NCBI GenBank assembly: GCA_036501535.1
Contig: DASYAE010000263.1
Coordinates: forward strand, 1-60,096
Direction of reading: 5' to 3'
Source: DASYAE01 sp036501535
Lineage (GTDB): Bacteria > Actinomycetota > Actinomycetes > Streptomycetales > Catenulisporaceae
Length of the DNA: 60,096 bases
The notes below the pieces were generated by a model. The model searched no databases. It saw only the letters and a list, made by a program, of their open reading frames with translations, and was not told the origin of the DNA. Shown here in pieces: positions 50,681 to 60,007 of this stretch; position 1 is the first letter of the stretch; each line of letters opens with the position of its first letter. The translations under genes were made by a program, and so were the position numbers.

Positions 50681-52384
50681 ATGCGCGGGATGCGCAGAGA
50701 TTCCGACCGGAAGCGATCGCCGGGTTCCACGCCGCCGCACCGCCGCGGCCGCGGTCCGTCGTTCCTCGGCTCGACCGCCCTGCTGGCCGCGGCGGTCCTC
50801 GCGGCGGGACCCGTCCCCCTGCTCTCCGGCTCGGCCGCCGCGGCGGCGGCGACCCCGGCCGCTGCGGCGAACCCGACCAGCGGCTACTGGACCGGCACAT
50901 GGGCGGCCTCCCCGCAGAGCGGCGGCGACTCGTTCAGCCAGCAGACCATCCGGCAGATCGTGCGCACCAGCATCGGCGGGACCGTCGCCCGGCTGCAGCT
51001 CTCCAACGCCTTCGGCAGCTCGGCGCTGACCGTCGCCGACGTGCACGTGGCCGAGGCCGGCTCCGGCTCGTCGATCGTCTCGGGCACCGACCACACGGTC
51101 ACCTTCGGCGGCTCGTCGACGGTGACCATCCCGGCCGGCGGAACCGGGATCAGCGACACGGTCGGCTTCGCGATCCCGGCGCTGACCGAGATCGCGATCA
51201 GCTTCTACCTGCCCGACGCGACCGGCGCCTCGACGTACCACTCGCTGTCGATGCAGACCTCGTACATCGCCGGCGGCGACGTGAGCGGCGCGTCGAGCCT
51301 CGCCGGTGCGCAGACCCAGAACAACTGGTACTTCCTGAGCAGCCTGGACGTGCAGAACCCGAACTCGCAGGGCTCGGTCGTGGCGCTGGGCGCCTCGATC
51401 ACCGACGGCTACGCGTCCACCCAGGACGCCAACGACCGCTGGACGGACGTGCTGGCCAGCCGGCTGAACGCGGCCGGGGACACGATCGGCGTGCTCAACG
51501 AGGGCATCAGCGGCAACCGGCTGCTGGCCGACGGCAGCGGGCAGAGCGCCCTGAACCGCTTCGACCGCGACGTGCTCGGCCAGCCGGGCGTGCGGTGGGT
51601 GGTCTTCTCCGACGACCCGATCAACGACCTCGGCTCGACCAGCCCGCAGCCGACCTCGGCCCAGCTGATCGCCGGCGTGCAGCAGCTGATCGCCGAGGCG
51701 CACCAGAACGGGATCAAGTTCATCTGCTCTACCCTGACGCCGTATCAGGGCGCGGGCTACTGGAACTCCTCCGGCGAGACCGCGCGCGAGGCGTACGACG
51801 CGTTCGTGCGCAGCTCCACCAGCGGCTGCGACGGGGTGATCGACCAGGACACGGCGACGCACAACCCTTCCGCCCCGACGGAGTTTCTTCCGGCCTACGA
51901 CAGCGGCGACCACCTGCACCCGAGCGACGCCGGCTACCAGGCGATCGGCAACGCGGTGAGCCTGAGCCTGTTCACCCAGCCGAACGTGCCGGTGATCAGC
52001 CTGCGCGCGCACGCCGACGGCGACATCGTCACCGCCGACGACGGGGGCGCGTCCCCGCTGATCGCCAACCGCACCGCGATCGGCTTCTGGGAGCAGTTCG
52101 ACGAAATCGACGAGGGCGGCGGCGCCATCGCGCTGCGCGCGCACGCCAACGGCCTGATCGTGACCGCCGAGGACGCCGGGGCGCAGTCGCTGATCGCCAA
52201 CCGGACCGTGGTCGGCTCGTGGGAGACCTTCCAGCTCGTCCACAACGCCGACGGCAGCGTGAGCTTCAAGGCGGACGCGGACGGCGACTACGTCACCGCC
52301 GAGGACGCGGGCGCCCAGCCCCTGATCGCCAACCGGACCGCGATCGGGACGTGGGAGGAGTTCGACCTCATCCAAGACAGCTGA
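50681..52384 (+). CDS. Secreted SGNH/GDSL hydrolase with C-terminal fascin-like repeats
   Basis: A 567-residue exported esterase. ATG 50681 follows AAGGAG by six bases. The signal peptide spans about 1-62 with a long Arg-rich n-region. A jelly-roll domain (68-225) precedes the SGNH core: S239 in ALGASITDGY, block II EGISGNRLL, the Asn of DDPINDLGS, and D410/H413 in SGDHLHPSD. Residues 435-567 contain three related units (ISLRAHADGDIVTADDGGAS, IALRAHANGLIVTAEDAGAQ, VSFKADADGDYVTAEDAGAQ), each followed by a PLIANRT-like phrase, typical of a fascin/beta-trefoil binding domain. It likely removes acyl groups from a polysaccharide or lipid. Confidence 0.9.
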   Translation: MRGMRRDSDRKRSPGSTPPHRRGRGPSFLGSTALLAAAVLAAGPVPLLSGSAAAAAATPAAAANPTSGYWTGTWAASPQSGGDSFSQQTIRQIVRTSIGGTVARLQLSNAFGSSALTVADVHVAEAGSGSSIVSGTDHTVTFGGSSTVTIPAGGTGISDTVGFAIPALTEIAISFYLPDATGASTYHSLSMQTSYIAGGDVSGASSLAGAQTQNNWYFLSSLDVQNPNSQGSVVALGASITDGYASTQDANDRWTDVLASRLNAAGDTIGVLNEGISGNRLLADGSGQSALNRFDRDVLGQPGVRWVVFSDDPINDLGSTSPQPTSAQLIAGVQQLIAEAHQNGIKFICSTLTPYQGAGYWNSSGETAREAYDAFVRSSTSGCDGVIDQDTATHNPSAPTEFLPAYDSGDHLHPSDAGYQAIGNAVSLSLFTQPNVPVISLRAHADGDIVTADDGGASPLIANRTAIGFWEQFDEIDEGGGAIALRAHANGLIVTAEDAGAQSLIANRTVVGSWETFQLVHNADGSVSFKADADGDYVTAEDAGAQPLIANRTAIGTWEEFDLIQDS

Positions 52385-52407
52385 TGCCCTGAGAGCGGGG
52401 GATCCGC

Positions 52408-52438
52408 CGCGGGCCCGGCACCGATCGCCGGGCCCGCG
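52408..52438. terminator. Hairpin between convergent SGNH and fadB genes
   Basis: CGCGGGCCCGGC, loop ACCGATC, GCCGGGCCCGCG: a perfect 12-bp stem, 23 bases after the SGNH stop and before the fadB stop at 52484. Likely bidirectional. Confidence 0.85.
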
Positions 52439-52483
52439 TCGAATATGCCACGTGCTGTGCGCTGCGTTCTGCGTGACGCGGCG

Positions 52484-54718
52484 TCAGAACCGCTCGCCGT
52501 TCTCCGCCTTCTGCAGCAGCAGGGCCGACGGCCGGAACCGCTCGCCGTACTTCTCGGCGAGGCGGCCGGCGCGCTCGGTGAATGCGCGCACGCCGCAGGA
52601 GTTGACGAACTGGATCGCGCCGCCGGTCCAGCCGGGGAAGCCGATGCCCATGATCGAGCCGACGTCGGCGTCCCGGGCCGAGTCGAGCACGCCCTCCTGC
52701 AGGCAGCGGATCGACTCGAGCGCCTGGATGTAGAGCAGCCGGTCGTGCACGTCCTGCTCAGCGACCGGCGCCTCGGCCTTGGCGTAGCGCTCGACCAGGG
52801 CCGGCCACAGGCGCTTGGGCCCGTCGGCCGGGTAGTCGTAGAAGCCCGCGCCGCCGGCCTTCCCGGTCCGGCCGTGCTCGTGTACGAGCTCTTCGAGCAG
52901 GTCGAACGCGGGGTTCACGGCGAGCTCGAGGGCGACCACGTCCTGCTCCTGCCCCGCCTGCGCCGCGCCGCCGTCCCCGGTCCCGTTGCCCGCAGTGCCG
53001 TTGCCTGCGGCGCCGAGGTCGGCCACCGCCTGGTCCCGGACCTTCAGCGGCAGGGTCAGGGTGACCTCGTCGGTGACCGCGAGCGGGCCGACCGGGAAGC
53101 CGGCCCTGCGCGCGATGTTCTCCACCAGCGCCGGGTGCACGCCCTCGGCCACCATCCGGATGCCCTCGTTCACGAACACGCCGAAGGTGCGGGAGGTGTA
53201 GAAACCCCGCGAGTCGTGCACCACGATCGGGGTCTTGCGGATCTGCTGCACGAAGTCGTAGGCGCGCGCCAGCGTCTCGTCCGAGGTGTCGGCCCCGCGG
53301 ATGATCTCCACCAGCGGCATCTTCTCCACCGGGGAGAAGAAGTGCAGGCCGACGAACCGGGCCGGGTCGGGCACCGCGCCGGCCAGCCCGGTGATCGGCA
53401 GGGTGGAGGTGTTCGAGGCCAGCACCGCGTCCGGGCCGACCGCCGCCGCGGCGGCCGCGTTGACCTCGTTCTTCAGGTCCCGCTGCTCGAAGACCGCCTC
53501 GATCACCAGGTCGCAGCCGGCCAGCGCGGCATAGTCGTCGGCCGGGGTGATGCGGGCGAGCACGGCGTCGCGCTCGGCCTGGCTCGTGCGGCCCTTCGCG
53601 ACCCGGTCGTCGAGCTGCGCCGCGATCTTGGCCTTTGCGCGCTCGGCCGCGGACCGGTCGACGTCCTTGAGCACGACCTCGACCCCGGACAGAGCGCTGA
53701 CATGGGCGATGCCCGCGCCCATCATGCCCGCGCCGAGCACCGCGACCCGACCCACCGACCGCTTCTCAATGCCCTGCGGCCGAGACGCGCCGGCCTTGAT
53801 CTCGTTGAGCTTGAACCAGAACGTGCCGATCATGTTCTTGGCCACCTGGCCGACGGCCAGCTCGACGAAGTAGCGGGTCTCCACCTTCAGCGCCGAGTCG
53901 AAGTCCAGCTGGGCCCCCTCGACCGCGGCGGCCAGGATCTTCTCCGGCGCCGGGTAGCGGCCGTGGGTCTTCTTGCGCAGCACCGCGGGGGCGAGCGAGA
54001 GCAGGCCGTAGCTCTCCGGGTCGAACGGCCGCAGGTCGGCGACGCCCGGCTTGCCCTGCACGCCCGGCGCGTCCCAGGGCTGCACCGCGTCGGGGTGGGC
54101 GAGCACCCACGCCTTCGCCTTGGCCAGCAGCTCGTCCGGGTCCGCGGCCAGCTCGTGCGCCCAGCCCGCCTTCACCGCGGCGGCCGGGCGCAGCTGCTTG
54201 CCCTCGGCCAGCAGCGGCAGCGCGGCCTGGACCCCCATCAGCCGCACGGTCTTCACGATGCCGCCGGCGCCGGGCAGCAGGCCGAGGGTGACCTCGGGGA
54301 AGCCGAGCCGCACGTCCGGGCGGTCGAGCACCACCCGGTGGTGACAGGAGAGGGCCAGCTCAAGGCCGCCGCCGAGGGCCGAGCCGTTGACCGCCGCGGC
54401 CACCGGCCGACCGAGCGTCTCCAGCCGGCGCAGCGCGGCCTTGATCTCGTCCAGCACCCCGGCGAACGCCTCGGCGTTGGCCGCCGTGACGGTGTAGAGC
54501 TCGTTGATGTCGCCGCCGGCGAAGAAGGTCTTCTTGGCCGAGGTGATCACGGCCCCGGTCAGCGCGCCGGCGTCCCGGTCGGCCTCCAGCCGGTCCAGCG
54601 CGCCGAGGAAGTCCGCGCGGAAGGCGGCGTTCATCGTGTTCGCCGAGCCGTCCATGTCGACGGTCAGCGTCGCGACGCCGTCGGCGTCCAAGTCGTAGTG
54701 GATCACAGTCTCACTCAC
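52484..54718 (-). CDS. fadB: Fatty acid oxidation multifunctional protein (enoyl-CoA hydratase/3-hydroxyacyl-CoA dehydrogenase)
   Basis: A 744-residue fusion. The N-terminal crotonase domain (1-190) has the oxyanion segments KTFFAGGDINEL and NGSALGGGLELALSC with Glu in FPEVTLGLLPGAGG. The NAD-binding domain starts near 335 (VAVLGAGMMGAGIAHVSALS) and the dehydrogenase catalytic His is in GLHFFSPVEKM. Two C-terminal helical domains end the protein. An Ala/Gly/Asn-rich insertion (about residues 575-600, AAGNGTAGNGTGDGGAAQAG) interrupts the C-terminal part. GTG 54718 overlaps the fadA stop as GTGA. It catalyses the two middle steps of beta-oxidation and works with FadA. Confidence 0.93.
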   Translation of the reverse strand: MSETVIHYDLDADGVATLTVDMDGSANTMNAAFRADFLGALDRLEADRDAGALTGAVITSAKKTFFAGGDINELYTVTAANAEAFAGVLDEIKAALRRLETLGRPVAAAVNGSALGGGLELALSCHHRVVLDRPDVRLGFPEVTLGLLPGAGGIVKTVRLMGVQAALPLLAEGKQLRPAAAVKAGWAHELAADPDELLAKAKAWVLAHPDAVQPWDAPGVQGKPGVADLRPFDPESYGLLSLAPAVLRKKTHGRYPAPEKILAAAVEGAQLDFDSALKVETRYFVELAVGQVAKNMIGTFWFKLNEIKAGASRPQGIEKRSVGRVAVLGAGMMGAGIAHVSALSGVEVVLKDVDRSAAERAKAKIAAQLDDRVAKGRTSQAERDAVLARITPADDYAALAGCDLVIEAVFEQRDLKNEVNAAAAAAVGPDAVLASNTSTLPITGLAGAVPDPARFVGLHFFSPVEKMPLVEIIRGADTSDETLARAYDFVQQIRKTPIVVHDSRGFYTSRTFGVFVNEGIRMVAEGVHPALVENIARRAGFPVGPLAVTDEVTLTLPLKVRDQAVADLGAAGNGTAGNGTGDGGAAQAGQEQDVVALELAVNPAFDLLEELVHEHGRTGKAGGAGFYDYPADGPKRLWPALVERYAKAEAPVAEQDVHDRLLYIQALESIRCLQEGVLDSARDADVGSIMGIGFPGWTGGAIQFVNSCGVRAFTERAGRLAEKYGERFRPSALLLQKAENGERF

Positions 54719-55917
54719 ACCCGCTCGATGATCGTCGCGATGCCCATGCCGCCGCCCACGCACAGCGTGGCCAGGCCGCGTCGCAGGTCCCTGCGTTCCA
54801 GTTCGTCCAGCAGCGTGCCGAGGATCATGCAGCCGGTCGCGCCGAGCGGGTGGCCCAGCGCGATGGCGCCGCCGTTGACGTTGACCCGGCTCTCGTCGAT
54901 CCCGAGGTCCCGGCAGTACTTGAGCACCACGGCCGCGAAGGCCTCGTTGACCTCGAACAGGTCGATGTCGTCGGGGGTCAGGCCGGCGCGCCGCAGGGCC
55001 TTGAGGCTGGCCGGGCCGGGGCCGGTGAGCATGATGGTCGGCTCGGTGCCGACCACCGCGGCGGCCACGATCCGGGCCCGCGGGGTCAGGCCGTGCGCCT
55101 CGCCGGCCGCCTCGCTGCCGATCAGCATCGCCGCGGCGCCGTCCACGATCTGCGAGGAGTTGCCCGGGCCGTGCACGTGCTCGATCCGCTCGACCTGCGG
55201 GTAGCGGTCGATCGCGACCGCGTCGAAGCCGAGGTCGCCCAGGCCCGCGAAGGAGGGCTTGAGCGCGGCCAGGCCCTCGAGCGAGGTGTCCGGGCGGATG
55301 GTCTCGTCCGCGGCCAGCAGCACGTGGCCGTTCTGGTCGGCGACCGGAACAATCGAGCGCTCGAAGTAGCCCTTGGCGCGCGCGTCGGCGGCCTTCTGGT
55401 GGCTGCTGACCGCGAAGCTGTCCACGTCCCGGCGGCTGAAGCCCTCGAGCGTCGCGATCAGGTCCGCGGAGACGCCCTGCGGCACGAAGCCGACGGAGAA
55501 GTTGGTCTCCGGGTCGATGAACCAGGCGCCGCCGTCCGAGCCGATCGGCACCCGGGACATGGACTCGACCCCGCCGGCCACCACCAGGTCCTCGTACCCG
55601 GCGGCGACCTTCGCGGCGGCCGCGTTGACCGCCTCGAGTCCCGAGGCGCAGAACCGGTTGAGCTGCACACCTCCGGCGCGCTGGTCCCAGCCGGCGGTGA
55701 GCAGCGCGATCCGCGGGATGTCGCCGCCCTGCTCGCCGTGCGGGGAGACCACGCCGAACACGACGTCGTCCACGGCCGAGGTGTCCAGGCTCGTCCGCTC
55801 GGCCAGGGCGCGCAGCACGCCGGCGGCCAGGCTCACCGGTTTCACGCTGTGCAGCGAGCCCTTCTTGCCCTTGCCGCGCGGTGTGCGCACCGCGTCGAAG
55901 ATCAGCGCTTCAGTCAT
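54715..55917 (-). CDS. fadA: Acetyl-CoA acyltransferase (3-ketoacyl-CoA thiolase)
   Basis: A 400-residue thiolase from ATG 55917 (MTEALIFDAVRTPRGKGKKG). The acyl-accepting C90 lies in LNRFCASGLEAVN, the His in NGGAIALGHPLGATG and the second Cys in TLCVGGGMGIATI. It is coupled to fadB by a GTGA overlap, so its main role is the thiolytic step of fatty acid oxidation. It could in principle also cleave 3-oxoadipyl-CoA, the step missing from the pca cluster 38 kb away, but its start and FadB partner point to FadA rather than PcaF. Confidence 0.92.
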   Translation of the reverse strand: MTEALIFDAVRTPRGKGKKGSLHSVKPVSLAAGVLRALAERTSLDTSAVDDVVFGVVSPHGEQGGDIPRIALLTAGWDQRAGGVQLNRFCASGLEAVNAAAAKVAAGYEDLVVAGGVESMSRVPIGSDGGAWFIDPETNFSVGFVPQGVSADLIATLEGFSRRDVDSFAVSSHQKAADARAKGYFERSIVPVADQNGHVLLAADETIRPDTSLEGLAALKPSFAGLGDLGFDAVAIDRYPQVERIEHVHGPGNSSQIVDGAAAMLIGSEAAGEAHGLTPRARIVAAAVVGTEPTIMLTGPGPASLKALRRAGLTPDDIDLFEVNEAFAAVVLKYCRDLGIDESRVNVNGGAIALGHPLGATGCMILGTLLDELERRDLRRGLATLCVGGGMGIATIIERV

Positions 55918-56392
55918 GCTCCCACCGTATGGCGTCGGGTGGCCGCGCGTCACCTGTGGGTTAGCCGTTCGGGCGGGCGTCCTCGCGGGCCGCGGGACCG
56001 GGCCGCGCGGCGCCCTGCCAGGGTGGTCCCGCCGGCCGCGGACGGGCACCGGATAGCCGAAACCTTACGAACACGTTGTCGTCCTGCACCGCTACTCCAG
56101 CGCCGCATCAGGCCTCTGTTCATCTGACGAAGGACTCGAACGACTCGACGATCTCGGAGAGGACCGCATGACTGTCAGCATCCGAAGCCTGCCGCCGGTG
56201 CCCGGGAGCGCGGCGCGCCGGCCCGCAGCACGGTTCGCGAGACGCGTGGCGCTCGCGCATGAGAGCCCGGACGCGACCCAAGGGCGACAGGGCTTTGCGA
56301 AACCTTTATCCGCGGCACGGCAACCCTGGCGACCGCCTTATGGATCAAACCCTTCGGGGGAGTTGAAATATTCGATGATCCTGGGGAGACGC
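55918..56392. repeat. Divergent gap with a decayed copy of the next gene's 5' end
   Basis: The part 56168-56262 repeats the first ~90 bases of the gene at 56393: both begin ATG-x-CTGTCAGCATCCGAA and share GCCCGCAG and AGACGCG-GGCGCTCGC blocks with few changes. Each copy has its own ribosome site (GGAGAGGA and GGGGAG). The upstream frame is open into the main gene but lacks the hydrophobic signal core. An AT-rich patch (56365-56376, TTGAAATATTCG) before 56393 may hold the promoter. Confidence 0.7.
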
Positions 56393-58690
56393 ATGTCTGT
56401 CAGCATCCGAATCCGAAAGTCGCGGACCGGGCCCGCGGCGCACCAGCCCGCAGGAGGGCTCGCCAGACGCGCGGCGCTCGCTGCCACGCTCGCCGCCGCC
56501 ACAGCCCTGACCAGCGCGCCGGTCGCTTCAGCCACCGCCGCCACAACGCAGGCCACTGCCCTCACGCCGGGCGCCCAGACGCAGACCGTCACGCTGCCCA
56601 CGGGTGAGCGGGTCCTCGTCGGCGGGTCCTCCGGTAAGACCACGTACACACTCGCCGGGCTCGCCGGGAGCGCGAACGCGTACGCGTCGTACCAGATCGG
56701 CTCCGACCACTACGTCGTCCCGTCCGAAGCAGAGCCCTACCTCGGCTCCGTGCTGAGCCCGGCGCTGTTCGACGTCACACAGCTGCTGCGCACCGGCTCC
56801 GGCGCCGCAGCGCACGTCCAGGTCAGCCTGACCTTCGTCGCGGGCGTCACGCCGAGCGCACCGCCCGGCGTGACGCTCACCTCGACGTCCGGTTCGACAG
56901 CGCAGGGCTATCTGACCGCGTCGTCGGGCGCCGACCTGGCCGCCGGCCTGCGCGCCGCGATCGGCGCCGACGCCGCGGCCGGCCTGCCCGCCGGGAGCGG
57001 CACCCTGTTCGGCGGGCTGACCTCGATGGGCCCGGCCGCCGCACTCGTCACCGCGCCGGCCGCGGTGCACCCCAACTATGTCCTGCACACCCTGCAGATC
57101 GACGGCACGGACATCAACGGCGCGCCGCTCAACACCCTCGCGGTGCTGATGAACGCCGATTCGGCCACCGAGGAGAGGGCGGACGTGTTCCTCGAGGACG
57201 GCATCGCCCGGATCGAGGTGCCGGCCGGCGACTACGGGATCATGGCCGAGTCCTTCGACTTCACCGCCCAGGGCGTGCCGACCGCTTCACGCACGATCGT
57301 GATCGACGACTTCACGGTGCCCGACACCGCCGGAGCGACGACCACGATCCAGCTCGAGGAGAGCGCCGCGACCTCGTCGATCTCCGCGACGACGCCGCGG
57401 CCGGCCACGATGCAGTCCAGCACGGTCACGTGGGACCGGGAGGACCCGACCGGCGACGGCGAGAGCTTCGCGGTGACATCGGTGGGCGACGTTCCGACCT
57501 ACGTGAGCCCGCAGCCGGCCGCGCCCCTGGTCGGCTCGCTTCACTTCCAGGTGCAGCTCGGCTACGCCGGCCCGGCCAACGGACCGCAGTACCGCTACGA
57601 CGCCTTCTACGACACCCCGGCCATCCCCGCCGACGAGAGCCACGTGCTGCAGCCGCGTCAACTGGCCACGGTGCAGCAGGACTTCTACGGCGACCCGGCC
57701 GCGGGCGCCAACGGCACCTATCTCATGACCGACGCCCTGGACGCCAACTCCGGCGGGTTCGTGATCCTGTTCCCGACCGCCTTGTACTCGGGCCCGTTCA
57801 CCGAATACGTCGCGGCCGCCAGCGGAACCCAGTGGGAGCAGGGCGCGGAGAGCCCGAGCGCCGTCCTGTTCGGCGACGTCCGCACCTTCGACGCAGGCCA
57901 CAGCTATCGGATCGACTGGCTGCGCGGCCCGCTCGCGGCGAACCTCGGGCAGTACACGGGAGCCTCACCGTTCAACCCCTCGTGCTCCGCCTGCGCGTCG
58001 GACGGCGCGATGCTGCTGGCCTACAACCCGTTCGGCGACAGCGAGCCGGACCACGTCGGCTTCGGTTTCGCCCAGAACGTGGACGACGCCGTATACGTCG
58101 ACGGCACCGAGGTCTTCGACCAGGCCGAGGCGGACCAGGTCATCCTGACCGGCGTGCCGTCCGGCACGAGCACCGTGCGCGAGGTCTACGACACGGACTT
58201 CGCCGGCGACAGCCAGGTGAGCCAGAGCGCCGCGACGCACACGGACCTGACGTTCCGGTACACGCCCAACACCGACGCGTCCGACACTCTGCCGAGCAGC
58301 TACATCTGCGACTACAGCGACACGGTGACCACGCCGTGCCAGGTGCTGCCGGTGATGACCCTGAGCTACCGGCTCGCCGTGGACCAGGAGAACACCAGCG
58401 CCTCGAAGGTGCAGGTCCTGGCCCTGACGGTCGGGCACGTCACCTACGACGGCTTCGGCTCGCACGCGCCGATCACCTCGGCACACGTCTCGGTGTCCTT
58501 CGACGGCGGGAAGAGCTGGGTGCCCGCCCTGGTGGCCGGGCTCGGCGGGCACTACGTCGCGCTGTGGCAGAACCCTGCCTCGGCCGCGGGCAGCTCGCCG
58601 GAGCTGCGGGTCACCGCGACGGACGCGGCGGGCGGATCGATCAGCCAGACGATCACGGCCGCCTACACCGTCGCGGCGCAGCTCAAATGA
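56393..58690 (+). CDS. Secreted protein resembling the flanking regions of an S8 peptidase, without the catalytic domain
   Basis: A 765-residue exported protein. ATG 56393 follows GGGGAG and gives a good signal peptide (RKSR, then ARRAALAATLAAATALTSAP); the ATG at 56168 would add 75 residues and spoil it. The first part (TQTVTLPTGERVLVGG, SDHYVVPSEAEPYLGSVLSP, ALFDVTQLLR) resembles the N-terminal region of large actinomycete subtilases. The end (ALTVGHVTYDGFGSHAPITS, VSVSFDGGKSWVPALV, LRVTATDAAGGSISQTI) resembles their C-terminal region. I find none of the S8 Asp, His or GTSxAxP Ser motifs between them. It may be a binding or inhibitor-like secreted factor. It precedes an S53 peptidase gene by 30 bases, so the two are likely one operon. 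Confidence 0.8.
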   Translation: MSVSIRIRKSRTGPAAHQPAGGLARRAALAATLAAATALTSAPVASATAATTQATALTPGAQTQTVTLPTGERVLVGGSSGKTTYTLAGLAGSANAYASYQIGSDHYVVPSEAEPYLGSVLSPALFDVTQLLRTGSGAAAHVQVSLTFVAGVTPSAPPGVTLTSTSGSTAQGYLTASSGADLAAGLRAAIGADAAAGLPAGSGTLFGGLTSMGPAAALVTAPAAVHPNYVLHTLQIDGTDINGAPLNTLAVLMNADSATEERADVFLEDGIARIEVPAGDYGIMAESFDFTAQGVPTASRTIVIDDFTVPDTAGATTTIQLEESAATSSISATTPRPATMQSSTVTWDREDPTGDGESFAVTSVGDVPTYVSPQPAAPLVGSLHFQVQLGYAGPANGPQYRYDAFYDTPAIPADESHVLQPRQLATVQQDFYGDPAAGANGTYLMTDALDANSGGFVILFPTALYSGPFTEYVAAASGTQWEQGAESPSAVLFGDVRTFDAGHSYRIDWLRGPLAANLGQYTGASPFNPSCSACASDGAMLLAYNPFGDSEPDHVGFGFAQNVDDAVYVDGTEVFDQAEADQVILTGVPSGTSTVREVYDTDFAGDSQVSQSAATHTDLTFRYTPNTDASDTLPSSYICDYSDTVTTPCQVLPVMTLSYRLAVDQENTSASKVQVLALTVGHVTYDGFGSHAPITSAHVSVSFDGGKSWVPALVAGLGGHYVALWQNPASAAGSSPELRVTATDAAGGSISQTITAAYTVAAQLK

Positions 58691-58720
58691 GGCATCGGAC
58701 ACCCATGAGAGGCGGGATCC

Positions 58721-60007
58721 ATGAAGAAGGCTGATTCCATGCGGGGCGGTCCGCGCCGGGCCCGCGCCGCGCTCGTCGCCGCGGCGCTGGCCGCGGCGGC
58801 CGCACTGGCCGGGGCTCCGGGCGCGTCCGCCGCGTCTATTAACCCGCACACGCCCGCGGCGACGCACAGCGATGTGCGCCCCGCCGCGTGTGCCCAAGCC
58901 GCGCCCGGCTTCGCACACTGCTTCGCCGAGGTGCGCACCGACGTCGACGGCGGCAAGGGCGTGCGCGGGCCCCACGCCCACGCGGCCCGAGGCACGCTCG
59001 CCGCCGCCCTCCCGACCGGCTATGGCCCGGCCCAGCTGCACGCCGCCTACAACCTGCCGACGACCGGCGGGGCGAACCAGACCGTGGGGATCATCGACGC
59101 CGGGGACGACCCGAGCGCCGAGGCGGACCTCGCGGTCTATCGCACGACCTACGGCCTGCCCGCCTGCACCACCGCGAACGGCTGCTTCACCAAGGTGAAC
59201 GGGGAGGGCCAGGCCTCGCCGCTGCCGCCGGACCAGGGCTGGGACGTGGAGATCTCGCTCGACCTGGACATGGTCTCCGCCGCCTGCCCGGCCTGCCACA
59301 TCCTGCTGGTCGAGGCGGACGACGCGTCCTTCGCCGGACTGGCGACCGCGGTGGACACCGCCGCGGCACTGGGAGCCACCGAGATCTCCAACAGCTACGG
59401 CGCCGGGGAGCAGAACGGCATGCAGGCCTACGAGGCCGCATATAGCCACCCGGGCGTGGCCGTCGTCGCCTCGTCGGGTGACTTCGGCTACGGCATACCG
59501 AACCTGCCGGCGGTCTTCCCGACGGTGATCGCGGTCGGCGGGACGTCGCTGAAGCAGGCGCCGGGTACCGCGCGCGGCTGGAGCGAGTCGGTGTGGAACT
59601 CGGAGGGCGGCGCCGCGGCCAGCGGCTGCTCGGCCTGGATCGACAAGCCGGCCTGGCAGACCGACCCGAACTGCCCCGGCCGCATGGTCGCCGACGTCGC
59701 GGCCGACGCGGACCCGCTGACCGGCCCGGCGGTCTACGACACCGACAACGGCGAGCCGGGCTGGTTCGTGGTCGGCGGGACCAGCGCGGCCTCGCCGTTC
59801 ATCGCCGGCGTCATCGCGCTGGCCGGCAACCCGCAGCTGTACCCGAACGCGTCGCGGTTCTACAGCCTGGCCGCCGACCTGAACGACGTGACCAGCGGCA
59901 ACAACGTCCTCGGCGTGGACTGCGGCGGGGACTATCAGTGCAATGGCCTGCCCGGCTACGACGGCCCGACCGGCAACGGGACGCCGAACGGCCTCGGCGC
60001 GTTCTGA
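58721..60007 (+). CDS. Secreted S53-family (sedolisin) peptidase
   Basis: A 428-residue exported serine-carboxyl peptidase. The signal peptide covers about 1-38 (RRARAALVAAALAAAAALAG, ASAAS); ATG 58739 is an alternative start. The sedolisin catalytic set is complete: E177 and D181 (WDVEISLDLD), the oxyanion D254 (ASSGDFGYG) and nucleophile S355 in GGTSAASPF. The usual long Pro-kumamolisin propeptide of about 180 residues is not present; only about 60 residues lie between the signal and the catalytic domain. It has many Cys, suggesting disulphides. Such enzymes degrade protein at acidic pH. It follows the protease-less S8-like gene. Confidence 0.9.
   Translation: MKKADSMRGGPRRARAALVAAALAAAAALAGAPGASAASINPHTPAATHSDVRPAACAQAAPGFAHCFAEVRTDVDGGKGVRGPHAHAARGTLAAALPTGYGPAQLHAAYNLPTTGGANQTVGIIDAGDDPSAEADLAVYRTTYGLPACTTANGCFTKVNGEGQASPLPPDQGWDVEISLDLDMVSAACPACHILLVEADDASFAGLATAVDTAAALGATEISNSYGAGEQNGMQAYEAAYSHPGVAVVASSGDFGYGIPNLPAVFPTVIAVGGTSLKQAPGTARGWSESVWNSEGGAAASGCSAWIDKPAWQTDPNCPGRMVADVAADADPLTGPAVYDTDNGEPGWFVVGGTSAASPFIAGVIALAGNPQLYPNASRFYSLAADLNDVTSGNNVLGVDCGGDYQCNGLPGYDGPTGNGTPNGLGAF

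Noticed and set aside
54715..55917. Thiolase as the missing pcaF
   Set aside because: It is coupled to fadB and looks like FadA; a role in the pca pathway is only a possibility.
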